A stretch of DNA of 64,000 bases. Origin: Triatoma infestans (Eukaryota; Arthropoda; Insecta; Hemiptera; Reduviidae). Both the position numbers and the translations under genes were made by a program. Below are positions 47,642 to 57,667 of the stretch, piece after piece; the first letter of the stretch is position 1, and every line of letters starts with the position of its first letter. Below the pieces are notes generated by a model, which was not told where the DNA came from, did no database searches, and saw only the letters and a list, made by a program, of their open reading frames with translations. The stretch spans positions 90,311 through 154,310 of the forward strand of contig JAAEAF010002579.1 in the NCBI GenBank assembly GCA_011037195.1, read 5' to 3'.

Positions 47642-48290
47642 ATGGGAAAGACAGGGAAAAGAGAGATGAAGAGAGTGAGAGCGAACGATATATTCCATAC
47701 GTAATGCTGTATACCTCTTTGTACTGTCGGTTCTCTCTTTCACTCTCTCAGAGTCATTTAGGCACAAAGTCATTCTCTTTGGAAGCGAATCACACAGAGA
47801 AATTGGTGAGAGATACTGAACTAACAATCTCTCCCTCTATCATCAACAGTTTCCACTAAACTATATATATATATATTTATATACTGTTCAAAAAGTTATA
47901 TAAGCACAAGTCATTGTCTTGTTTTAATACGACAGCCGCCATTTTCCATACCAAGCAGTGCCAACTAGATTAGCGTCTTTATAACAAAGACTTGCTTATT
48001 AAATCTACCTTCTTTCATTATCAAATATATATAAGACTACGTTATCTTAAAGAGAAGCGCATCTATTAATATGAAGCAACTAACACAAAAGAGCCCCCAC
48101 TTAACCGGATTCGGTATGATCTTTTCAGTTAAAATCAGGAAAATGCGCAACCTCTGCAGAATGAATTAAAATACGGGCGAGATCGCGTTAAAAATACGAC
48201 TATCCATCCAGATTAATCTTGTCCTACAACCGCCTTAGAAGTAATAAAAAAAGCAGAGTCTGCGTCGATACAAAAGGAAAAAGAAAGGCT
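47602..48290. other. interval between the direct repeats, with (TA)n(GA)n
   Basis: TA then GA tract at 47602-47640, and another TA tract near 47863-47876. The block ATACCAAGCAG near 47950 recurs at 48511 right after the second repeat. No frame with retroviral or LINE motifs, so it does not look like an LTR element interior. Confidence 0.5.
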
Positions 48291-48508
48291 GAGTTACTAG
48301 TTACTGAGAGTTGGTCGCGGACTTGGGCAGCATTTTAGACTATTACATAAATTTCAGTATCAAGACGTTATAAAGCCAGGAGTAGCTTGCCTGTTGCAAT
48401 CATTAATATCCAGCTTTATCCTAGAGGAGATATAAAGTAAGAGTGGTATTCCAGCTTAGAGGAGTAATGTGGTGTTGCTAATATGTTGGTGATTTTCCGG
48501 ACATCACT
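48291..48508 (+). repeat. direct repeat, second copy
   Basis: Same sequence and orientation as 47367-47601, start-to-start distance 924 bases. It could be a local duplication or two copies of an unknown short element. Confidence 0.9.
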
Positions 48509-48514
48509 AAATAC

Positions 48515-48850
48515 CAAGCAGATTAGATTAGCGAAGATGTTAAGGTTATTGTTTGAAGGCCTTGAGGATGCAGACCAAAAAAGACTTTAGAAGGCGAACT
48601 GAAGAAAGGTTTAATGGACTCAATGCTCTGTTGTGGCTCTGTTGCACTGGTTGGACTCTATATCGCTGAAAGCAGCCGTAGCAAGCGCCAGCATCTGCCC
48701 TTCAGGTGCACTTAAATTCCGCATTATTACCCACCATCTCACCAGGTCTCGAAGAAATTTACTCAGTTAAGTAAAATTCCGCAAATCTTTCAAGTAATTA
48801 GTTAACGACTAAATTTTCATTAAGATAATTGATACAAACAAATTGCCAAC
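48515..48850. other. GC-balanced unannotated patch
   Basis: 48540-48725 stands out in composition from the AT-rich flank and may be decayed element sequence; not placed. Confidence 0.3.
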
Positions 48851-48854
48851 AGTT

Positions 48855-49490
48855 TTTTTTATTTATATTTTTAACTATAGCTGCGTCCGGCATTTTATTA
48901 TACGACGACGAGCAACCCCTATACACTTTTCAGCCGTGTTGGCTACGTCACATAAAATGGTGCAGAGAGATAAATGCTCTCCTGCCAACATGATGTCATT
49001 GCGGCAAAGCGAGTAGAAAGGACTCGAGGCTATGCTGATCCTATATAGTGGTTACGCAAATAACAGTGGCCAGTAGTCATACGAAAACATGGCACTTCCC
49101 CCCCCCTACAGCACGTGGCAGATTTTTAGAACATTTTATCTTTTGATATGAGGCTTTCCCAGCTTTTTCCCTCAGCATGTTACCTTCCACTTTTTAGCAG
49201 CATAGGATTTAATAATGCCTTTTGCTGTTTGCATCGTTATGAAGTCCGGGGATAAAGAATTAGGGAACCCGCTTTAGCAATGCGATTGGCTTGCTCGTTC
49301 CCATTAATACCACAGTGTCCCGGTATCCATTAGAGAACGATGTTATTGCCATTGTTGAGCATATTAGGATTTATTTTCCGGCAACTAAACTTGCAGCAAG
49401 GACCACTGGCTTAGTAATTGAGGAAAGGGAGAGAACCAGAGCTTGAGAGTCGGCAAAACCATTTATCGCCATAAAACCATAAAGAAATTG
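48855..49490 (-). pseudogene. LINE RNase H relic, heavily decayed
   Basis: Minus strand: GFADSQALVLSLSS (about 49465-49420) holds the second catalytic Asp of RNase H in its usual DSQ context; WIPGHCGINGNEQANRIAKA (about 49335-49276) is the WxPGHxGIxGNExAD block with the last Asp changed to Asn. Further on, GHCYLRNHYIGSA and a Cys/His-rich stretch (CRNDIMLAGEHLSLCTILCD in another frame) correspond to the C-terminal knuckle. Stops interrupt WIPGH's upstream codon and the linker, and the frame shifts more than once. An A run on the minus strand near 48856-48863 could be the 3' end. Different sequence from the 20.5-kb LINE, so a second family. Confidence 0.75.
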
Positions 49491-49494
49491 CCAA

Positions 49495-50145
49495 ACTCAG
49501 ATATGGACCTAAAAAAAAAAATGGAGAAAGTAAGATAAGAAAACCCGCCTTTTAAAGAATTTTCTAATACTTCATCCCTTTACATCGATTTTACAATTCA
49601 AGATTTTTATATTTATTTTTCTCTAAGATAGCAACATGAAGGAGGACAGACGTAATAATTAGAAAAGGAAAAGTGCTAAAGTCAAAGTAAAAATTAATTA
49701 AGTAGGATATCATACATAAAAGAGAAGCAAGACAGAAAAAGAAAAAGATTAATCCACTTCTATTTTTCGAACTCTTGAAAAAAAAAAAGGAAAATGAAAG
49801 AACTCTTGATAATACACAATCATAAATTACGTAATAATTCCTAATTAACTAAATTAACCAAGGCTCTTTCAATATTTCTATAAGGCGTAAGGCAAAATCC
49901 ATTGATAAGACCAGATCCATGCTAAAAAAAACCTTTTTAAACAAGAATCACAGAACCTATATAAATATAATGGCATTGCAACATTTCAAGAATTGTGGGT
50001 CCTAAATTCTTATAAAGTATCCATTATTATTGTTAGTTTTGGAAAAAAATAAACGGATGTTTGAGCGCATCAAATAATCCCGCAGGTCATACAATAAATT
50101 TATAGAATAGGTAGTATAATAGTAGAAAGTAATAGTTGAAATTTT
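49495..50145. other. unannotated A-rich spacer
   Basis: A-rich runs near 49510-49520 and 49779-49790; nothing recognised. Confidence 0.35.
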
Positions 50146-50147
50146 TT

Positions 50148-50215
50148 TTAAAAAATCAGGTGTGAAACACCCACAACTGTACTACAAATCTACAGTATTT
50201 TGTTTTGCAACGCCT
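50148..50215 (-). repeat. Rep-A right-end scrap
   Basis: AAATCAGGTGTGAAACACCC then ACAACTGTACTAC, the end palindrome followed by unrelated DNA. Confidence 0.5.
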
Positions 50216-50344
50216 TGAAAATCCCTATTCTCCTAAATTTTGGCTATTTCTCCTAAGGCTATTTCAACTTTCATCAGGACTGCACACTGTATCGGCGCGT
50301 TAAGTGACGATGAACGTTTGTCTGAAATTGATGGAATTAAAAAC

Positions 50345-50380
50345 GAGTATTTGATCAATGAAGAGTATTTGATTAATGAA
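50345..50380. repeat. two tandem 18-base units
   Basis: GAGTATTTGATCAATGAA followed by GAGTATTTGATTAATGAA; one substitution. Confidence 0.95.
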
Positions 50381-50398
50381 AATGTGGGTGGGTCCGCA

Positions 50399-50690
50399 AT
50401 GCTGGATAACATTTGGGTATTTTATCCGTCGTAGCATGCATATTGATTTTGTTCCCGACAGGTTTTGGATTTTCATCTACCGTGTAAGAGCAAATTCACG
50501 AAGTTCATATAGAGAGTTCACTTCAACGTAATGTTCCTGTTACACTCACACTTGTGTAACCCGTATTAGGGTATCCACTCTTCACGAACTTGGTGAATTT
50601 GCTCTGACGATGGATGAAAATCCGAAACTGGTCAGGAGCAAAATCAATATGCATGCTACGACGGATAAAATACCAGATATTTGATTAAAC
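50399..50690. mobile_element. foldback with ribozyme-like motif in each arm
   Basis: Left arm about 50414-50515, right arm about 50575-50682; landmark pairs GGTATTTTATCCGTCGTAGC / GCTACGACGGATAAAATACC and GCATATTGATTTTG / CAAAATCAATATGC. The right arm holds a core that fits the hammerhead consensus. The left arm has the same region on the minus strand with the box changed (TTACACG where CTGACGA is expected) and AAAA for GAAA. No protein frame. Confidence 0.8.
50596..50643 (+). ncRNA. hammerhead-ribozyme-like motif, complete core
   Basis: Stem I strand AATTTGCT (50596-50603), box CTGACGA (50604-50610), one extra T, stem II GGAT-GAAA-ATCC (50612-50623), GAAA (50624-50627), a minimal stem III C-TG-G, cleavage triplet GTC (50631-50633), then AGGAGCAAAA; AGCAAA of this strand pairs TTTGCT, with a few unpaired bases next to the cleavage site. 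All invariant core bases that I can check are present. Comparison with the other arm (GTCGGGAACAAAA) suggests stem I was once continuous. Self-cleavage is not shown by sequence alone. Confidence 0.65.
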
Positions 50691-50832
50691 TAGGAATTAA
50701 TCTCATCTGATAATACGGGAACTTCAGATTTGTGTTCCTTGTATTTTAAGAATATAAAATCCAAAAAAAACCTTTAGTTGACCTATTTTATAACATTTTT
50801 TATTTTCCTTGGGAAATCCCACTTAGAAAATA

Positions 50833-51002
50833 AAAAAATCTGGTGTGGCATCGTCACTCGACTTACTGCAATTCTCACCCAAACTAATTAACAATTTTCA
50901 TCAAATCTAGGGTCATTGCAACCTAAACCAGTTCTTACTATATGATTGGAAGAACTGTATCGTAAACTGAAATGATACTAGGAAGAGTAAGAGAATGTAA
51001 TA
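50833..51002 (-). repeat. Rep-A mini copy, both ends only
   Basis: AAATCTGGTGTGGCATCGTC and CTTACTGCAATTCTCACCC at one end, AGGAAGAGTAAGAGAATGTA at the other, 170 bases in all: an internal deletion derivative that fixes the family ends. Confidence 0.65.
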
Positions 51003-51004
51003 AC

Positions 51005-51310
51005 AGCCATGTTCATCAGCCTAATTAGATAATATTAAAAACAAATGAGCCTCAAATTAACTAAACTTCTATTATTGTAAAATTAAATATAAAAACTTTT
51101 AATTTTTTAGTTTTCAGTTAAAATTAAACGTCCCCATGGGTTAAAGGTTTGAAGCTCTATTAAGTTATCTAAGTTTAAACAACTTTAGTTTTCCTGAGTT
51201 GAAACGACTAGTTCTCTTCTCTTCTATAATAGTCCCAAAACTATTTTCAGCATGTTCTACTTCTGAAGCATGCTGAGACCATAGTTTTGTGGTTATTCCA
51301 ATTATAGAAG

Positions 51311-51347
<37 letters not shown>

Positions 51348-52090
51348 TGTTAACAAATGTTTGAAATTATGAAGTTCAGACACAGGACAGTGTGAGCTAT
51401 CGATTCATTGACTAATGAAGCACTATGATACAGTCATAAACGTTATAAAATTGTAAGTTTCGTGTCATATTCTGTCAAAAAAATGGAAATAGAAAACGTT
51501 TTTGGGGAAAGCTCACGAAATTAATAATTTATACCTGATGAATTAAAAAAAGAAAGAAAAAAAGTTATATGAGTAAGGCTAATAAGAGCTGTACCCATGA
51601 GAAATGTTGATACCATGTTAGGTCCTTAGGGCAATGAATCAAACCACACATCAGTGCGCTCTAGGAGTGGGTACAGGAATATATTACTACTAAAACCTCG
51701 ACAGCTCCGGCTTACTTTATTTATTTTTTCTTTTTTTTATCTCCCCAACAATCTAAGGCAGATCAAGTATCTTGCGATATCTAGTTATGTCAACGCTTCG
51801 CTAACAACACATATAAATTTAAGGTGACAGAAAAAATGAATAAATGAGAAAAATAAAAATAAACAGAGATAAATATATCAGCATCAAGTATGTTGAGAAA
51901 TCTCTGCCGGTTTAACATTTACCAATATTAGGGGATATTTGGGTCTTGATATTTGTGGTATTCTCTGTAGAGTAATCCATTTATCAAATACAATAATTCA
52001 TCCAAATATATTGGTGGGGGCGGAGGAACCTATCACAAAATATCACATTCAGTATGTTTCACAAAAAAAAACCTTTCAGTATCTGATAAA
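51005..52090. other. unannotated spacer with (AT)16
   Basis: AT tract 51313-51344. A short minus-strand frame crosses it and carries an Ile-Tyr repeat from the tract. Confidence 0.4.
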
Positions 52091-52094
52091 AAAA

Positions 52095-52700
52095 AAAAAA
52101 AAAATCGGGTGTGAAACACTCACACAACTTTCTCTAATAATTTACATAGTGAAAACTGATAAATTTTCTTCAGAATTATGATTTTTTTTACTAAATGTTT
52201 ACTTGTGTTCATGTCAATCATATCAATAAAAATTTAATAAAAACCATTTATTTGAGAAAACCTTAACAACCAAACCCCCCTTAAATGATTTTAACCTCGG
52301 GATTTAGGCAACAAATAGAATTCTAATTAATTTTTTTTTTTATTATCTGTGGGAAGGGACCAAGCCCTATGCTATCCAAAGCCCCTCGCTCTAGGCCCAT
52401 ATAGCTACCCCATAGATCGGAGCTTTCTCAGTGCATCGCCGGCCTCAGAGCAATGTTCTCTCGTTACAGACAACATCACCGTACATTGAGCTGTTAGAGG
52501 CTCCTAGGAAGAAAAATTCAGCAGCTGGACTCGAACCCGGGACCCAGAGCGCTACCACCTCGCTTATCTCTTCCCTAATTAATATTATTTAAATGACAAA
52601 AATCATATAATAAACTGAAATAGCAAATTTGAGGAAAACATTCCTCTTTAAAAACTTCTTTAAAATAAATTGTTCCATCTAAACTTTATAGAAACTAGAT
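52095..52700 (-). repeat. Rep-A copy interrupted by a SINE
   Basis: Right end GTGTGAAACACTCACACAAC at 52108, then family sequence to ATAGAATTCTAATTAAT (52331). After the SINE it resumes with CTAATTAATATTATTTAAAT, the module seen intact at 43785-43806 in another copy. Confidence 0.75.
52332..52574 (-). mobile_element. tRNA-derived SINE with LINE-type tail and target duplication
   Basis: Minus strand: box-A-like TAAGCGAGGTGGTAGCGC near 52566-52549, perfect box B GGTTCGAGTCC near 52542-52532, a 120-base body shared with 21378-21475, then GGGGTAGCTATATGGGCC and CTTTGGATAGCATAGGG, the same 3' tail as the RNase H LINE at 20.54-20.62 kb, ending in AATAAAAAAA. Flanked by a 9-base direct repeat CTAATTAAT at 52323-52331 and 52575-52583. 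All hallmarks of LINE-mobilised SINE insertion. Confidence 0.9.
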
Positions 52701-52704
52701 TAAG

Positions 52705-53400
52705 GTTATATTAATGGGAAAATATCATAAATCCTTATTATTTTGCCAATAGTGAAGTTAGTAATGGTGAATTGATGAACTCACGAACTCACCACTACTT
52801 GCACTGAACTCATTGAGATGAGTTTATATAGATAAGAGTGACAAAGCGATGAGTGATGATTATTGGTTGGTAGCGTGAGGAATGTAGAATACTAGAGTTG
52901 GGGCTGTTGATGGTCATCTGAAGAGTGTTGTGAATAGGTAGAACTCTTACTTGTTGTAATGGTGGTGAGCTAGTAAAGTGAACCTTTCAAGGCTGAAGCT
53001 GATGTAGGTAACGACTATGTTTACTCTTTAAAGTTTATCTGAGACTGCTTGTTAAGCCCCTTGGACGATCTGCTTTTATGTAATTTCTTGTACCGCTAGA
53101 CGGCTTCTGATGGTGGACTATCGAAGTTAAAGCCCATTCGCCAATACTAATTGAAAGGTGCTTGAAGCCTCAGTGGTGGTGCCTTGTGCGGTTACTAATT
53201 GAACTTTGAGTTCAACTAGGGGCGAATTTGCTGGCGATTGGTCCATTGCAATATCTAACTGTCATTTGGCGGGAATAAGGCAGGTTTCAAGTTTCGTCTG
53301 TCTAGTTTCCCATTACAATGTGTAAACTAGTTATTTTTTTTTTTATATTTTAAACTAAGTGCAATCTATCGAGATGTTGAAGCTTTAATTCAAACCTAAT
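52705..53400. other. unannotated, moderately GC-balanced
   Basis: 52760-53310 is less AT-rich than average and holds no long frame; not matched to any family in this window. Confidence 0.3.
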
Positions 53401-53404
53401 TGCG

Positions 53405-53855
53405 GAATCGGCAACATATGGCCCTTGCGTAAACATTTCTGGTGACCCATCTAATCTAGTTCGGCCTTAAGTTGACAATTTTTTTTGTTCAACTAAATTT
53501 CAATTTTAGTATAATTCACAAAGTAATACTAATCGAATTGAAGCGCACAGTCTCTTGTTTGTGGGCTTAAATTTGATAGAAAACAGTTTTCTAAAATTTA
53601 AAGAATCAGATAAGAAAGTATGTTATCGAAAAACAAATTTCAAAAATCCTCATTTTTTTTTTATTAACGATTTCGAATTAAATTCAATTTTTTGTTGTTG
53701 CTCCCCCAATTTGCAGCACCTGCCAATTTTAAATTATATGATTATGTTGTCCTTTTTATTCAAGTATTATTATTAATTTTTTTTTTGATGGAAAGTACCC
53801 ACGCCATGAGCCATTTATTCTATTTGTAACATAAAACAGCTTGCTGATCCCTGTG
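53405..53855. mobile_element. non-autonomous hAT-like element
   Basis: Left terminus CGGAATCGGCAACATATGGC; right terminus, reverse complemented, CAGGGATCAGCAAGCTGTTT. Both fit CAGxGATCGGCAACC with changes. About 445 bases, no transposase. The 73-residue frame inside has no motif. No clear 8-base target duplication. Resembles the left end at 26866. Confidence 0.6.
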
Positions 53856-53859
53856 AAAA

Positions 53860-55545
53860 CATGGGACAATTTTTGCTGATATTATCTGCACATACAATAC
53901 AGTTTATGAATTCAAAAACTGCTAAAGAAAATACTACTCACAGACAAACCTATTTAACCAATACTAACCAATACCAATTGTGCATCACTAATCAAATCTA
54001 TACAAACCAATTTTGCATTACTACCAGGTGGGTGCTTAACAAAAAATCCTTAATGCTTTCAAGTCTATTAGTGACAACAAGAAGTTATTACTTGAATTTC
54101 AATGTATATGATATTCTGAATTACTTGTTAAAAGTACGAATATTATTTATGTTGTAATTCAGATATAAAGCGATAAGCCGAGTATAATTTATCAAAGGAA
54201 ATCTTTAACCTCTCACGGAAAATAGCAAGTGAAAATCCCTTTTTCACCTTAAGAGATAGAAAAACATTTTTTTTTTTTTATCCTATTCGGTTTAGAAGAA
54301 ATTTTCTCTCGTTGGCTGAAAAATGTATTTTAAAAAGGGATTTGCAGAATGCAGTAGCTAAAGAATGCAATGTCAGAGGTTTTCCAATTTTTTTTTTTTT
54401 TTTTTAAAGGAAAGAAGGAGTGAATTTTCTCCATTCAGCTTTTCCAGCTTAGTGTGAGTCACAATGTAATGTGCAAGATAAGCAAACAAGTCACTCTGTA
54501 GGGCATCAAATTGCATTCTATGGCTTGCGGTTTACAGTGACGTCATGTCTCTACGTATTAAATTAGATACCAGGGGTTTTACTTGAATACAACACCTTCT
54601 AAGCTAGAAACTACTATAGTATTTATCTTTAGTAAATTTTAGTCTAGTACATCTTTTACATTATTTATCGATACAATTATCTATCTATTACTTAATAATG
54701 ACACATTACGAACAATTTTTTGATAATGAAATTTAAAACAAATAACTAAGTCCTATGATTGTTGTTGGCAATGTTATTCCAAGGTGTATAGTTTCCAATT
54801 AGTACTGGGAATGGTTTAAAGTATTCACTAGCAAAGGAAGTCTTGGAAGCTGATATCATTAAGGCTGAAATATTTCGTTCAAATTTAATAGTATCGATTT
54901 TAGTGTCGTCTTCTTTTAGGTTAACGAATAGAACAAAAAGAACAAATTGTCTAAACATTAAATTTCGACTAAATATCTTTTCATAAGGATATCATTATTC
55001 AAGTTATGAGTGAGTATTGTTTTGGTATAGGGGAAACAATCGTATAAGATGCTAAGACTAAATCTTTCTTTGATAACAAGTGAATACTATTTTTAAACAT
55101 TTAACGTAAGTTAAAACATAGTTAGTTATATAAGTGGTTAGTTAGATTAGAACCACATATTGTAATTCCACTTAATAGTTCAAGCCGTCGCCAAACATAC
55201 TTCACGTCTAGTTAATTATTTCACGTAGTTATTTCACTTCTAGCTAAATATTCAGTTTTAAGCGAAGTAGTTAGCCAAGATGCACCTATTTGCTGGACAC
55301 TGTTAACTATTGTGGGAATGACGAATATATAACCAAATATCATTAACATTGAAACAATTTTTGCCATTAATGTTCTAAATAGTATTACTTAGAACTATAT
55401 TGTTTTAATACTGTTACAGTTGTTATATAGTTAAGTACATTATATTTCTGTTAGTTTATGTTTCAATTTTTTTTAAAGAACTGGAACCTATTCCTTTAAA
55501 AGGAAAAAGGACAAACATGTTGGTCAAACCCGTTACTAACGACAC
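53860..55545. other. unannotated AT-rich spacer
   Basis: T runs at 54269-54281 and 54390-54405; frames at 53861-54157 and 54746-54958 show no domain. Confidence 0.35.
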
Positions 55546-55549
55546 TACT

Positions 55550-55695
55550 GTCCAACCCTTAGTTCATACAAACAATGTTATGAACTAATTTTGCCTGGTG
55601 CAAATATCAGTGTCAATTAAGAAATCCTGAAGATGGGTGAACGCCTTTGAAACCGTTTGATGATCATTTTGTGATCATAAAAACATTTTTTAATG

Positions 55696-55697
<2 letters not shown>
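55550..55697 (+). mobile_element. pseudo-LTR-like piece with hammerhead-like motif
   Basis: Contains AGTTCATACAAACAATGTTA then TGAACTA (a short palindrome at 55560-55586) and a ribozyme-like motif at 55623-55665: AATC, CTGAAGA (55627-55633), T, a weakened stem II (GGGTGAACGCC), GAAA (55649-55652), CCGTT (triplet GTT, permitted by the NUH rule), then TGATGATC. The downstream sequence resembles 38185-38205. Ends in a 72-T run. Confidence 0.55.

Positions 55698-55769
<72 letters not shown>
55698..55769. repeat. T72 homopolymer
   Basis: 72 consecutive T, the longest homopolymer here, directly after the ribozyme-like piece. Length may be inflated or collapsed by sequencing. Confidence 0.9.
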
Positions 55770-55772
<3 letters not shown>

Positions 55773-55774
55773 CG

Positions 55775-56770
55775 CTCCTCCTTTAAGAAAATTACAAAAA
55801 CGTGTACACAGTATACACTTCTTGAATTATTTCCGAAGAAATTACCTCTAAAAATAAATGAGAAAAATTCAAAGAAACTGGAATTTTTTTTTTTTTACTA
55901 AAAAACACAAAACTGTTTATTTCCTGTTTACTTTACCCCATTGTAGACACAGTTTACATACTACATTACTTATTCAAATAGGTCTGTTTGTCTCATGTCA
56001 GTTCTTTTATATTCTTCTTTTTTTTCCTTAAATATTATACTTACAAAACACAGCTTTTAAGGAATTCCATCAACTGCTGGAGGGCATGTTGTTTGGTTGA
56101 CACTGTGCTATTGGAGTCACCACACAGAGAGAAAAGAGTTATGTCAGTCTGGAAAGTTAAAAAAAAAACAGAAAAAAGAAAAGAAGCAGTAGTAGGGGGG
56201 TCCAGCTACACTGGGTTGATGGTTCATCATCCAGCCAACCAGCGCAACATCATCTAAAAGATTACTAAAAAAGAAAGCAAAGGCAAAATGATGTTGTTGT
56301 TGGGAACACACAAGAGGCTATATTTCTGTAGGGCACATTTACAGGCTATACATATTAATAGGTTGGATGTCAATGTGGTCGTGGCAAGGGGGTCTGCTAT
56401 ATATATTAATCTTTTGTCCACAGTGGTGAGGTAACATAGTGGGACTGACTGACTGACTGCACTTGAAGACTGTTTAGCACTTTTTCAAAAGAAACACTAA
56501 ACTCCCTTAATAAATAACTACATCCATATAGTTCTTATTAAAACTAGAAAAATATTCTTAGAGAAACATATATTTCTTCTTTTATTACGGAGCTACAATA
56601 ACCATAAGGCTCTTATATTTTTCAAAATAATATAACCCTCCGGGTTATTGAAGAAAGATTCAGAAAACAGGAAGTTGAGTTTGTTTTCTTGGACAATTAT
56701 TTACTGAACAAAAGAGGACGGAAGAGATAAAATAGATGATTATGTCTAACATGGAAAAAGTATTCAGAGA
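55775..56770. other. unannotated spacer
   Basis: GACTGACTGACTGAC-type words near 56443-56457. No gene recognised; a frame at 55988-56257 lacks motifs. Confidence 0.35.
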
Positions 56771-56774
56771 TTAC

Positions 56775-57275
56775 GAATAGCACAAAGATCGATGGAGAGA
56801 ACTATTTGGGAGATAAATATAGAAATGACATTTTCATTTTTAGAAACAAAAAAAGAACAAAAGACATGATAAAGATCAATAAATTTCAGGAATGGAAATT
56901 GGGTTGGTCAAGTTAATGAGGATGAATGTAGAACCGCTGGCAAAAAAGTAGTAACACACTACTTACGGGAAGAGGCAAGTAGGCAACAGAGAAACAGATG
57001 GGAAGATGATTGATTTGTTGGAAGTTGGTGGTCCACGAATAGGGTTGGCTAGGATTAGATTGGCCTATGTCACAAAAGGGTCTGGTTCAGATTTGTAAAA
57101 CACTTCCTCTGGATATTAGCCGTGTGGTTTTGTTTCTCTTACCATTATCAGTTTTAGCGGAACCCTCTCTTTCAATGACCGTCCCCAATCCGAGCGTCCT
57201 CGTTCAGTTCGTACAGGAACGCGATTAAAACCGTGTTAGCCTGGATGAAAACAAACAAACAAACAAAAAAAATCA
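56775..57275 (+). pseudogene. non-LTR retrotransposon C-terminal relic with A-rich tail
   Basis: AQRSMERTIWEINIEMT (about 56780) is the 'R-SMER-x-LG' block of these polyproteins; IFRNKKRTKDMIKINKFQEW corresponds to the RRTKxxDxI..KLKW block; then LREEASRQQRNRWEDD (about 56982-57027), the usual GRP..RWxDD block, and LLEVGGPRIGLARIRLAYVT in the next frame. It closes with a 3' UTR that ends GTGTTAGCCTGGATGAAAAC and (AAAC)n at 57250-57272. Different family from the LINEs at 9.6, 12.9 and 20.5 kb. Stops and at least one frameshift. Confidence 0.75.
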
Positions 57276-57424
57276 GAGATGGGCATCCCAGAAAGATTTA
57301 TATCGGGAGTGATTAAAAACTGCTTTGAGATGGGTGTTGGCTTATTCTGAGAATTTTAGGTCGGACACTAATTCACGCTCTATAACAAATTAGGCAGGAC
57401 TCTAATTTGCCCTGAAGTTCTGTT

Positions 57425-57665
57425 GCTGCGTTTCACACACCGTCTTTTAACTTCTTTTACTGATGAAAAAAAAAATTTCAACAATCAGGAATTATATAGC
57501 CGCTAAAATAATTATAGAGTGAGAGAGAGAGAAGCATAACAGATGTGAACTGAAATAGTTTTAAACCTTTAAACCTAAGAATGCAATAAAACTTTGAAGT
57601 TTATAAAAACCGTTGGATTAGTGAGTTTCCACAGTTTCCAAAAGTATAACTAGCTATTTTTATTG
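57425..57665 (-). repeat. possible decayed Rep-A end
   Basis: GTTTCACACACCGTCTTTTA then CTTCTTTTACTG resembles the family right end; the interior is not convincing. A GA tract lies at 57519-57532. Confidence 0.3.
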
Positions 57666-57667
57666 AC

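Noticed and set aside
55647..55901. 84-residue frame with a poly-Phe stretch
   Set aside because: The phenylalanines are translation of the T72 run.
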